From contig JAPLFJ010000061.1 of NCBI GenBank assembly GCA_026390735.1, forward strand, positions 1 to 50,545: a stretch of DNA of 50,545 nucleotides, written 5' to 3'. The notes beneath the pieces are model-generated. The model did no database searches and was not told the DNA's origin. It saw only the letters and a program-made list of their open reading frames with translations. The stretch is from Ignavibacteriota bacterium. Lineage in GTDB: Bacteria; Bacteroidota; Ignavibacteria; Tepidaquicellales; Tepidaquicellaceae. The position numbers and the translations under genes were made by a program. Positions within the stretch are counted from its first letter, which is position 1. The number at the start of each line of letters is the position of its first letter. Positions 34,261 through 42,427 of this stretch are shown piece by piece.

Positions 34261-35277
34261 ATGGAAACAATAAATTATAATATTGAAGCGGCAGAAAAGT
34301 GTTTCACTCAGGGTTTATTCGGTGAAGCACTCGGGCACTACGAAAAGGCTCTATCTCAACATATTTGTTTTTATGGCGATGAAAACTTCACAGCAGCTGA
34401 TATTTATAAGTCAGTAAGCAATATGTATTTAATGCTTTGCAACAATGAAATGGCGCTTGAAAATATAAACAAGGCAACGCAAATAACAATAAGTATATCC
34501 GGAGAGAGCAGTAAAGAAACATCGGAAAGTTACAACAAAACAGCACAAATATATTTTACCATGGATAATTTCGGGAAATCTCTTGAATATTTCAAGAAAT
34601 CACTGAATATATATTTCCAAATATTTGGAGAAGAAAGTGTACAAACAGCAGGCAACTACACAGGTATCGCCAGGGTTTACAATGCTCTTAAAAAATACGA
34701 CAAAGAACTGCAATACAACTATAAATCACTGAGAATCAATGTTAAGTTAAACGGAGAAGATAATTTAGATACCGCAACAAATTATCAGAATGTTGCAGAT
34801 TCTTTCTGTTCTTTAAACAGATATAAAGAATCGATTGAATATTATGATAAAGCAATGGAAATAAGATGCAGATTGTTCTCAGAGAAATGTAGAACTGATT
34901 CCTGTAGCTTTACGGAGAAGTTTAATATAAGACTGAACAGTTATCTGAAATTGAAAATAACAATAAGTAAGGCTGGCATATTATCCCGGACAGGAAATTA
35001 TGAACAAGCAGAAAGTCTGCTTAAAAATGCCATCCCTGAACTTATTAAAATTACCGGCGATAATACTATAACCATTGCAGAAGTTTTTGAATACCTGGGT
35101 GATAATTACAGCAGGCAGAATGACACAATTAATGCAAAAGTGAATTACAGAAAGGCTTTGACAATATTTACGAACCTAAAAGAAACCGAAATCAGGAAAG
35201 TAGATATTTTAAGAAGCAAGATTCGAAACCCTGCCTCAGCTGTATTTATATTCGGGGCAGGAACAAGCTGCAATTAA
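34261..35277 (+). CDS. TPR protein, kinesin-light-chain type
   Basis: A 338-aa cytosolic protein built of about seven 42-residue TPR_12 (kinesin-light-chain-like) repeats, each with the pattern Y-x3-ALEYYEKAL...GED...TA-x-Y-x-N-x-A. Such repeats bind protein partners. No enzymatic domain or signal peptide is present. The last 20 residues (NPASAVFIFGAGTSCN) leave the repeat pattern. It belongs to a plus-strand run with the PQ-loop-like gene, but its partner is unknown. Confidence 0.85.
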   Translation: METINYNIEAAEKCFTQGLFGEALGHYEKALSQHICFYGDENFTAADIYKSVSNMYLMLCNNEMALENINKATQITISISGESSKETSESYNKTAQIYFTMDNFGKSLEYFKKSLNIYFQIFGEESVQTAGNYTGIARVYNALKKYDKELQYNYKSLRINVKLNGEDNLDTATNYQNVADSFCSLNRYKESIEYYDKAMEIRCRLFSEKCRTDSCSFTEKFNIRLNSYLKLKITISKAGILSRTGNYEQAESLLKNAIPELIKITGDNTITIAEVFEYLGDNYSRQNDTINAKVNYRKALTIFTNLKETEIRKVDILRSKIRNPASAVFIFGAGTSCN

Positions 35278-35451
35278 GTTAATTGATTGATAAAGGGATT
35301 GTTTAATCAGATTATTTTTTGTTATTTTAAAAATATAAATTGTATCTCAAAAGCGTTCCACGATAATTATATTTATTCAGCTGTTACTTAAAGAATTACT
35401 TTACAAAAAGATTTAGAATAAACTTTTTAATAAATATTAAATTCTAATAAC

Positions 35452-36237
35452 ATGAAAAAAGAAGAAGAATTAAGGGAAGAAGAATTATCTGGAGTAGAGA
35501 AAGTAGAAGAAGAAGAGGAAGAAGAACAAGAGGAAAAGGGGGACAAAGAAGAAGGCGAAGAAAAGGAAGACGAGGATAATGAAGATGAAGATGATGAAGA
35601 AATGAGTTATGAAGAGTTTGAAGAAATGGCACCATCTTTGTTACCCGGAATTTATCTAGGAAAAATGGAAATTGAAGGCGGAATGAGTTCAGCATTTGTT
35701 CATACATCTGCCGAAGAAAACGAAGACGGCTCATACAGCATTTATTTTGTACCAGACCCTTTCGAAGGATGTTATTTTGAACCATATTGTGAAGAAGCCG
35801 AAACTATAGAAAAGGAAGATATTAAAAAATGGCTTAAAGAAAACGGGCTTGATGAAAATGCACTGGATGAAAGAGAAGAAGAACTTTCAAAAGAAGAGGA
35901 AGAAGTGGGAGAGGATGAAAAAGGGGATGACGAAAAAGACGATGATGACGACGAAATGACACCAGAAGAATACGAGGAATTGGCTCAATCAATATTGCCC
36001 GGAATTTATCTTGGTACAATGGAAACAGCAGGCGGTTACTGGTATACCTCAGCGGAAAAGGATGCGGATGGCAGTTACGACATTTATATTGTTCCTTATG
36101 AGAGCGATGATTCATGTGAACCTACTTATTATAATTTTAATGAAATAGCAGATGGGGAGGATCTAAATTTAGGAAAAGACGATATCAAGAAATGGCTTAC
36201 TGAACATGGCTTTGAAGAAAATGCTCTGGACGAATAA
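35452..36237 (+). CDS. Acidic two-repeat protein, 261 aa
   Basis: A strongly acidic protein of two copies of one unit (about residues 51-134 and 168-261), each preceded by a Glu/Asp-rich tract. Each unit reads YEE(F/Y)EE, LLPGIYLGKMEIEGG or a near match, a TSAE-x5-DGSY strand, YFVPDPFEG or YIVPYESDD, and ends KKWLKENGLDENALDE. The repeat unit is a small alpha/beta domain I do not recognise. The acidic tracts could mimic nucleic acid or bind cations, but that is speculation. The A/G-rich coding strand gives a long spurious frame on the other strand. It stands alone, with no recognised promoter. Confidence 0.8.
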   Translation: MKKEEELREEELSGVEKVEEEEEEEQEEKGDKEEGEEKEDEDNEDEDDEEMSYEEFEEMAPSLLPGIYLGKMEIEGGMSSAFVHTSAEENEDGSYSIYFVPDPFEGCYFEPYCEEAETIEKEDIKKWLKENGLDENALDEREEELSKEEEEVGEDEKGDDEKDDDDDEMTPEEYEELAQSILPGIYLGTMETAGGYWYTSAEKDADGSYDIYIVPYESDDSCEPTYYNFNEIADGEDLNLGKDDIKKWLTEHGFEENALDE

Positions 36238-36335
36238 ATTAAATCCAAACAATAATCAATCTTTTTAAGAATACCGCATACTCAGTCAATATGTCACTTT
36301 TCTTTAGTAAATAAACATAGATAAAGCGTAAGAGT

Positions 36336-36524
36336 ATGAAAATTATAGGTGAAATGTGTTCAGTTGTCGTTGGACTGATATTATTAGGTTTATTATTCAG
36401 ACTTAGTATTGAATCTTTTAAAGTTGTTATACTTGGATTTTTTGTAATATGTGGATTTATGGTACACCCTGCGTTAGGAATATTTTTATTAATTGCATTT
36501 ATTGCATCATATTTTCGCAAATAA
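36336..36524 (+). CDS. Small two-helix membrane protein, 62 aa
   Basis: A short hydrophobic protein with two or three membrane segments (residues 7-22, 28-45 and 46-60: SVVVGLILLGLLFRL, FKVVILGFFVICGFMV, LGIFLLIAFIASYF). It ends FRK, a positive-inside end. The family is not recognised. The frame is overlapped by a low-complexity frame on the other strand, which is less plausible. From 36525 to 36695 I see nothing. Confidence 0.5.
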   Translation: MKIIGEMCSVVVGLILLGLLFRLSIESFKVVILGFFVICGFMVHPALGIFLLIAFIASYFRK

Positions 36525-36695
36525 TGGAACCGTATCAGGTATAAGGGTTTATTCAATCCTGTTGCGGTTCTTGTGAAAGAAGAAGATAGAACAAGGTAGT
36601 TAAAGCAAAATCATTTGAATCAAATTATAAAGGCGAAAGTAGTATTCCAGCTAATTGCTCTTAATGAATTTCAATGACTGCGCTGCAGTAAAACT

Positions 36696-38021
36696 TCAAT
36701 AACCAAAAGTTCTTTCGTACCATATAAAACCTGTTTTTTTTGCTTTTATAAGATCCTTCCTGCTGCCTTCAAAATCACCTGTTTTATATTTTGAAATTCC
36801 CCTGAAGAAATACGAATCCACATCTTCCGGATTTAGAGAAACAGCTTTATCATAATCAGAAACAGCCTTTTTATACTCTTTTAATTTCATGTATGTGCCG
36901 GCTCTGAATTTATAATAATTGTAATCAGACTGTACAAGATTTATTGAATTACTCAGGTCAGCTGCTGCTTTGTTGTATTCTTTAAGATACTGATATACAT
37001 TGCTCCGTGCAAAATAAGCAGGAGCATCACCAGGGTTAACTTTAATTGCTTTATTTAAATATGAAAAAGCTTTATTATAATCATTAAACAGGTAACTATA
37101 GGTATCCCCTAACGTAAATAATATCAAAGCATCATTTGGGTTTTCACGAAGGTACTCCAGAGCTGTTTCAAATAAACCTAAAACATATAATGCATAATCT
37201 GCTTTAATGTCTCCGAATTCTTTTCCTGTCATCCAGTCTGAAACCGCTCCCTGTGTGTCCAGGGAATGGTATCGCGCAAGTCCTCTTTCAAAATAAACCA
37301 CTTTTGTTTCCGGGCTGAATTCAATCACTTTAGTAAAATCGAAAATGGCTTTTTTGTATTCTTTTAAATAACTGTACAGCATACCACGCTCCATATAGTA
37401 TACCGGAACATTCCCAAAACCGGAATTGACTGCCGCAGAATAATCAGAAACGGCATTTGTATAATCTTTTAACTGTTCATATACCCGTCCTCTTGTTAAG
37501 TAGTATTCAGGGTTCGGGTTTATATTAATTGCTCTCGTTAAGTCAGCAACAGCTTTTTCATAATTAATTACATATCTGAAGTATACATTGCCACGGGAAG
37601 CATACGTTGTATCATTCGGATTTATTTCAACTGCTCTGTTATAATCTGATAATGCAGAAACAATATCCCCGTATTTTTCTATAAATAGTGAACCTCTGTT
37701 AATATATTCATGATAATCGCTCGTATCAATACATCCCGTTTCAGAGAAAACGGAAAAAGCACCTGAAAAGTTACCGGGCAAAATATTAACACCCCCATTT
37801 TTAATATATACGTAAATATCAGGCACATATTTAAAGTTCTGAGCAGCCCCACGGCAGAGAAAGGCTTCCTTTTTAGCATCGAAAGCGGAATAATCTAATC
37901 CGCTCTTATAAGAGTATTGACTGTACATCACTCCGGTTTTATTTAAATATTCCCCCGAAGTCTGTGACAAAACAGACGAACAAACAAAGAGAATAATTAT
38001 GTAAAATATTATTCTTGTCAT
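36696..38021 (-). CDS. Exported TPR protein, 441 aa
   Basis: Residues 1-19 form a signal peptide (MTRIIFYIIILFVCSSVLS, cut before QTSGEY). After about 75 residues of unknown sequence come nine or ten TPR units of 34 residues with the pattern YxxRGxxYxxLxxYxxAIxDFxKAIxxxP. A final repeat has a shortened second helix (SRKDLIKAKKTGFIWYERTFGY). It is a periplasmic scaffold or adaptor, common in Bacteroidota. It is in the same direction as, but separate from, the ADP-ribosylglycohydrolase gene upstream. Confidence 0.88.
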   Translation of the reverse strand: MTRIIFYIIILFVCSSVLSQTSGEYLNKTGVMYSQYSYKSGLDYSAFDAKKEAFLCRGAAQNFKYVPDIYVYIKNGGVNILPGNFSGAFSVFSETGCIDTSDYHEYINRGSLFIEKYGDIVSALSDYNRAVEINPNDTTYASRGNVYFRYVINYEKAVADLTRAININPNPEYYLTRGRVYEQLKDYTNAVSDYSAAVNSGFGNVPVYYMERGMLYSYLKEYKKAIFDFTKVIEFSPETKVVYFERGLARYHSLDTQGAVSDWMTGKEFGDIKADYALYVLGLFETALEYLRENPNDALILFTLGDTYSYLFNDYNKAFSYLNKAIKVNPGDAPAYFARSNVYQYLKEYNKAAADLSNSINLVQSDYNYYKFRAGTYMKLKEYKKAVSDYDKAVSLNPEDVDSYFFRGISKYKTGDFEGSRKDLIKAKKTGFIWYERTFGY

Positions 38022-38106
38022 AAATGATTATTTTAAATTATAAAAATCAAATTATTAAACGTAAAATTTTTGTAAGCACTTTATGCGATATACAAAGACT
38101 TCTGCA

Positions 38107-38898
38107 TTACAATGAATTAAACTGCGTTATTATTTCTTTGAATTCACCTGGCAATATATTCCATACCTTATTTCCGATTTCAAAGGGCAGTTCTTTGTAA
38201 TAAGCAAGAGCGATACCGCCTGTTATACAGGCAATGGTGTCGCTATCACCTCCAATAGATATTGCCAGCCTTATTGCGCTCTCATAATCAGAACTTTCAA
38301 GAAACGCAATGATTGATTCTGGAACAGAGCCCTTACAACTTACATCGTAATTGTAAATTTTTCTTATATCATCAATTTTTCTGTTCAAATCATAATAAAA
38401 AGTATTCTCAATATAGTTCTTAATCTCTGCTTTGCTTGAGCCTTGTCTTGCGAGATAAATCGCTGAGGCTGTTGCCTGGGCACCTTTTATTCCTTCAGGA
38501 TGGTTATGTGTCGGCATAGCACTGTTCTTTGCCGCTTCCAGTGAGTCAACCAAATAATCATACAAACTCCCGCAGGCACTAACCCTCATTGCAGAGCCAT
38601 TTCCCCAGCTGTTGTATGGCTTGGGATTCTCCATGTATATCCACTTTTTAAAGAATCCACCGTAACATCTATGAGGATATTTTCTGCCGTAGTCCTGATA
38701 AGTCTTAGTATAATCTTTCCCGTTTAACAAACAATCAGCAACCGCAATCGACATAACCGTGTCATCTGTGAAATCCGACTTATCACAAAACAAATCAAAC
38801 TCCGTTGACTTAACATTCTTCCATTCAAAAATAGAACCTATTATGTCGCCTGTTATTGCACCAAATAACGGAGTATTTATATCTGAATATTTTTCCAT
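38107..38898 (-). CDS. ADP-ribosylglycohydrolase
   Basis: A 263-aa ARH/DraG-family enzyme. The dinuclear metal site is visible: GAITGDIIGS near 13, FTDDT at 43-47, and GGDSDTIACITGG near 215. GNGSAMRVS near 95 and PTHNHPEGIKGA near 128 are typical of bacterial members. It removes ADP-ribose from proteins, nucleic acids or free ADP-ribose derivatives. In a defence-rich region it could reverse an ADP-ribosylating toxin or repair ADP-ribosylated DNA, but no ART gene is seen in the window. It is intact and of normal length, in the cytosol. Confidence 0.92.
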   Translation of the reverse strand: MEKYSDINTPLFGAITGDIIGSIFEWKNVKSTEFDLFCDKSDFTDDTVMSIAVADCLLNGKDYTKTYQDYGRKYPHRCYGGFFKKWIYMENPKPYNSWGNGSAMRVSACGSLYDYLVDSLEAAKNSAMPTHNHPEGIKGAQATASAIYLARQGSSKAEIKNYIENTFYYDLNRKIDDIRKIYNYDVSCKGSVPESIIAFLESSDYESAIRLAISIGGDSDTIACITGGIALAYYKELPFEIGNKVWNILPGEFKEIITQFNSL

Positions 38899-39007
38899 TT
38901 ATATGATTTTATAATTTTTAAAATAATTTAACCAACCTGAATTAATTAATTGTATTCAGGCAGATTCACATTTACAACAAACGGATAATGCTGCTAAAAT
39001 AATAATC

Positions 39008-39038
39008 CTGCCCGGACTGAAATGTCCGGACAGTTTTA
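39008..39038. terminator. Hairpin terminator, CCGGAC stem
   Basis: CTG-C-CCGGAC-TGAAAT-GTCCGG-A-CAG. On the + strand TTTTAT follows; on the minus strand it lies about 110 bp past the 158-aa gene. The remaining 38899-39146 DNA shows no gene. Confidence 0.55.
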
Positions 39039-39146
39039 TACAACAATTAAGTATTTTGTTATTACATTTCAAAGCTACGGCATTTTCACAAAGAAATATA
39101 AACGATGTGTTGACAGTCTTTTAATTATTCTCAACTTATCTGTTAA

Positions 39147-39623
39147 TCAGTCCTGAATTTCAGGTTTAGCATGATTGTATTTCGTGACATATGCTTCTTT
39201 TAGTTTTTTTGTTATTCTAAATGTCTTATTCGTATCACTCATATGTTCATTAACAATATCCTGTGGATAAACACCAATCTCATCAACCGAAAAGTCTTTT
39301 TTCGATAATTTTACAGTAACAAGATAATCGAACCCAATGGGCATTTTTATCGTTGGTGCCGAATGTGTTACTTCTTTAATCTGAATTTTCTCTCCTTTTT
39401 TTGATAATGCATCGTAATCTTTTTCGTTTTCTTTTGCCCTCACTAAGTCAAATTCATCACAAACAAATCCTTCAGTATAATGTTTAAAGAAATTCTTATG
39501 ATAAGAACCGTCGTCTGACTTTCTGATATAAGGAAGCATCTCACGGTATTCGGCAATGATTTGCATTACCCTTAAAGCTTCTTTTTGCTCAGTTGTACTT
39601 TCTTGTCCAATTTTTCTTTCCAT
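39147..39623 (-). CDS. PD-(D/E)XK-like small protein, 158 aa
   Basis: Residues 60-100 read DYDALSKKGEKIQIKEVTHS, resembling the D-x-n-G-x-x-(I/V)-(E/Q)-I-K core of small PD-(D/E)XK nucleases, followed by a FDYLVTVKL strand. The glutamate of ExK is glutamine here, a known variant. The N-terminus is helical. The substrate and family are not assigned; restriction- or repair-related is possible. It sits downstream of a palindrome promoter (39817-39864), with an unusually long leader of nearly 190 bases holding a possible small frame at 39723-39788. Confidence 0.55.
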   Translation of the reverse strand: MERKIGQESTTEQKEALRVMQIIAEYREMLPYIRKSDDGSYHKNFFKHYTEGFVCDEFDLVRAKENEKDYDALSKKGEKIQIKEVTHSAPTIKMPIGFDYLVTVKLSKKDFSVDEIGVYPQDIVNEHMSDTNKTFRITKKLKEAYVTKYNHAKPEIQD

Positions 39624-39722
39624 CTTTTTGTTTTAATTTAATTAATAAAATATTTTTAATTATTTAAAGATAAAACTGTTGAACCTGTTTGCTAAAATCG
39701 TTTACCTTACAAAGTTTTAGAA

Positions 39723-39788
39723 TTAAGCCGGCAAAACGTCATTTTCAGGTACCTCCTTTTCTGTCTCAATTTTTTTAGTATATTGCAA
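39723..39788 (-). CDS. Possible leader peptide, 21 aa
   Basis: A TTG-started frame (MQYTKKIETEKEVPENDVLPA) preceded by AAAGGAG, the best Shine-Dalgarno-like sequence in the area. It lies in the long leader of the 158-aa gene. Very short and unconfirmed; it could be chance. The rest of 39624-40088 holds the promoter at 39817-39864 and no gene. Confidence 0.22.
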   Translation of the reverse strand: MQYTKKIETEKEVPENDVLPA

Positions 39789-39816
39789 TATTTTTCTCCT
39801 TTAAATTAATTTATAC

Positions 39817-39864
39817 TTCAAATTACAATAAATCCATATATGTTTGTTCTTACGGGATGAGAAT
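39817..39864 (-). promoter_or_regulatory. Palindrome-linked promoter upstream of the 158-aa gene
   Basis: Minus strand: ATTCTCAT-CCC-GTAAGAAC (39864-39846), 20 bp, then TAATTTGA (39825-39818), a TAnnTTG match. Confidence 0.65.
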
Positions 39865-40088
39865 AATTTTACATTTGAGAATCTGACCATTATTCTGACG
39901 TTTTTTCTCAAATTTCAGCGATTTTTACCTCTTCCCATTAAATAAATATTTTAGGAAAACATTAATTTATCCTGACTAACTGATTAATCCGTCAAAAAGA
40001 ACAAGTACATATAAACCCGAAACGAATCGTTTAAAAAGAAAAAGTTTGAGTATTTATGATTATTGCTTTATACTTTTGTACTTTTTAA

Positions 40089-40739
40089 TCAATTAGATGA
40101 TAGTATTTCAACATTATCCTCAGATAATACCACAGCACTTAGTGTTCCCCAGAACACACAACCTGTGTCAACATTTATGTAATGCTTTTGCTTATGGATT
40201 ACTCCTCTGTGCGGTGTATGGCCAATAACCTGTATCACGTCAAGTTTGGCAGGTTCTTCCCTGTTCCATAAACACGATTCAGGTTTTTGTTCTTTAATAA
40301 TACCACCATGGGAGATAATACAGTCCCCAAGTTCTATTTCCAAAGGCAGACCAGAAATATATTCAAAATGACCTGAATCTTTAAAAAAGTCAGTAAATAT
40401 TTTAAAACCTGCGCGTGTTGTTCCTGTGTAACTTTCTACTGTATCCTCGGCACCATCCCATAACCCTAAGGATGAATTACCCGCAGAATACAGTCCTTTC
40501 TTGGAATCCTGGTTTTCAATTGCTTTTATCAGCAAATCTTCGTGGTTACCCTTTACAGGTTTTATATTGTTGTCTATGCAGAATTGTATTACCTGCCTGG
40601 AATCAGGGCCTCTGTCTATTAAATCACCAACAGAGTACACTTCATCTGTAAAAGCAAAGATTTTTTCATACAAATCCTGCAGTTCGTCGAAACAACCGTG
40701 TATGTCGCCTATTACCGCTATTTTCTTATTTTTAATCAT
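40089..40739 (-). CDS. PPP-family metallophosphatase (copy 2), probably leaderless
   Basis: 216 aa from ATG 40739. The frame also opens at TTG 40745, but that lies in the -7 box. Motifs GDIHGCFDELQDLYEK, GDLIDRGPDSRQVI, GNHE, SHGG and IGHTPHRG give the full PPP metal site. It is clearly paralogous to 10565-11272, including VDTGCVFWGTLSAVVLS at the end, but lacks its charged tail. The promoter's -7 box ends four bases before the ATG, so the transcript likely begins at or next to the start codon. It stands alone, unlike copy 1, which sits in an operon. The substrate is unknown: phosphoprotein or dinucleoside polyphosphate. Confidence 0.9.
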   Translation of the reverse strand: MIKNKKIAVIGDIHGCFDELQDLYEKIFAFTDEVYSVGDLIDRGPDSRQVIQFCIDNNIKPVKGNHEDLLIKAIENQDSKKGLYSAGNSSLGLWDGAEDTVESYTGTTRAGFKIFTDFFKDSGHFEYISGLPLEIELGDCIISHGGIIKEQKPESCLWNREEPAKLDVIQVIGHTPHRGVIHKQKHYINVDTGCVFWGTLSAVVLSEDNVEILSSN

Positions 40740-40741
40740 AT

Positions 40742-40789
40742 ACAAAATTACAAAATATCATCGTACTGATTATCTCATATAGTGAGAAT
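40742..40789 (-). promoter_or_regulatory. Palindrome-linked promoter for phosphatase copy 2
   Basis: Minus strand: ATTCTCAC-TAT-ATGAGATA (40789-40771), 20 bp, then TAATTTTG (40750-40743), an exact TAnnTTTG box directly before the ATG. Confidence 0.75.
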
Positions 40790-40954
40790 ATTTACTCCCG
40801 CAGAATTTTAGGAAGATATGAATATGTTGAAGGGGATGGTTTTGTACAGTTATTTTAAAGCAAAAAACAGGGAATATATACTCCAATGCTGATTTAGCAT
40901 TGTCAGAATATATTTAAAGTATGAGGGAAACTATAAATATTATAAACTTAAGTT

Positions 40955-41872
40955 TTACTTGTCATATTTTTGTATAATCTCTCTGGCCCTTAGAAGAATG
41001 GCCTCTTTCAGCATTTCCGGCTTAATAACTTCCACCAGCCCTCCCCAGCCCATTACCCAGGATATAAAATCATAGGACACCTTGACCTTCATTTTCAATA
41101 CATAATAATCCGAAAATTCTGAAATGTCCTGTTCTTCAATGTAAAATTTGGTGGCAAAATCATCTCCGACTTCCTTATTGAATTTAAGCTCAACATCGTA
41201 TTCCCTGCCGCCTAAAAATATTCCCCAGGCATATTTAAACATATCATAAATATCAGGATAAAATCTGTTTCTTGTTTTCCCATCTGTGAACTCCACACTG
41301 TCAATTTTATCCATTCTGTATATTCTCGGTTTATTTGGGTTGTCATTTTCAAGGGCTATCAAATAAACATCCCTGCCGTTTCTTGTCAGACTGATTGGTG
41401 ATACCTCTTTCCTGACGCTTTCATTATCTTTTTTACCGTATGAAATGTGGAGAATATGCCTCTTGGTGATTGCATTCAGTATATTTACAAATATAAGCAA
41501 TGTCTCGTCTTTATATTTCTTTCTTATAAGAGTAAGATTCTTGATATGGTCATATTTGTTAAGCGCCATATATTTGCAAATCAGTTTATTTAACATTAGA
41601 TCACTCCATTTGTCAAGAATATAATACTTCCTCTTTTTCGAACATATACGAATGCCTGATTTTCTCAGTTCCAGCGCGTCTCTTCTAACTGTTGAAACAC
41701 TCTCCATAAAATAGTCGCTTAAATCATTTTCAGTATAATGATTTGGTTTTGCCATAATCAATGCAGCAAATTCAATCCGCCTCATTGATTCATCGCTTAC
41801 AACTTTTAATGAATTCCTTGATTGTGTTAACTCTATTCTCTTTTCCATTAATGCTTTTGTTGATTCGTTCAT
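40955..41872 (-). CDS. WYL-domain transcriptional regulator (copy 2)
   Basis: A 305-aa relative of the regulator at 5193. It has the same parts: a longer N-terminus with RRIEFAALIMAKPNHYTE, winged helix MESVSTVRRDALELRKSGI, LNKLICKYMALNKYDHIKNL, WYL region VSPISLTRNGRDVYLIALEND, and C-terminal FISWVMGWGGLVEVIKPEML. The recognition helices differ (FKVSPQTIRRD against FMESVSTVRRD), so the two may bind different operators, matching the two palindrome types in the window (inference). It lies between the last phosphatase promoter and McrBC, divergent from McrBC. Confidence 0.9.
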   Translation of the reverse strand: MNESTKALMEKRIELTQSRNSLKVVSDESMRRIEFAALIMAKPNHYTENDLSDYFMESVSTVRRDALELRKSGIRICSKKRKYYILDKWSDLMLNKLICKYMALNKYDHIKNLTLIRKKYKDETLLIFVNILNAITKRHILHISYGKKDNESVRKEVSPISLTRNGRDVYLIALENDNPNKPRIYRMDKIDSVEFTDGKTRNRFYPDIYDMFKYAWGIFLGGREYDVELKFNKEVGDDFATKFYIEEQDISEFSDYYVLKMKVKVSYDFISWVMGWGGLVEVIKPEMLKEAILLRAREIIQKYDK

Positions 41873-42427
41873 ACCAATATTATTAAATTATTTGTGGAAT
41901 ACTAAAAACTTGCTTTAATAACAGTGATTGCAACATATATTTAAAGTATTAAAATATTTTTTAAATTAAAAGTGAGTTTCCGATATAGTGGTTTTTAATT
42001 TTGTTGAAAAGTTCATTTAACTTATTAATGCTATTTATGAAATTAAATAAAGTTACCGTCTTTAGACATTTTTTCAAATATTAAGCTGTTCGTAACTATA
42101 TATAGTAATACATACAAATGATAATGAGTAGTTATAGAAGCAGATTAAAGGCAAACTTATAAATAAACAGTAGACCTAAGTTGAGATTACTTTAATGTGA
42201 AATGGAAGATAGAGAATGGAATATTACAGAAAATAACTTGATAATTACAAAGAATGATAATATTTTCCATAAAAGATTATGTGCCTCGTTTCCCTCCTTC
42301 AACTCACATAATTGACCTCGCTTTGGGTTGGGGGAATTTTGACAAATGGTAATTGGAAAGTTAGTAAATATACAACTGAAAATAAAAATTAGTTTAACAC
42401 TCATAAATAATTAAATAATAAACAATT
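41873..42427. other. Divergent intergenic region between WYL copy 2 and mcrB
   Basis: No gene is supported. A degenerate copy of the second palindrome, TTCGTAACTATATATAGTAATACA, lies at 42089-42112, and a TTGCAACATATATTT half-like string at about 41928. A frame with a signal-like start on the minus strand (42192-42404) looks accidental. Positions 42280-42340 are unusually GC-rich (CCTCGCTTTGGGTTGGGGG) and unexplained. Confidence 0.4.

Noticed and set aside
35444-36115. Leu/Pro/Phe-rich minus-strand frames opposite the acidic protein
   Set aside because: Pure complements of Glu/Asp codon runs. The plus-strand gene has a clear internal duplication.
42192-42404. 70-aa minus-strand frame with a signal-like start upstream of mcrB
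   Set aside because: The hydrophobic start is followed by sequence with no recognisable pattern and it has no promoter or leader; I treat it as chance, though the local GC-rich patch stays unexplained.
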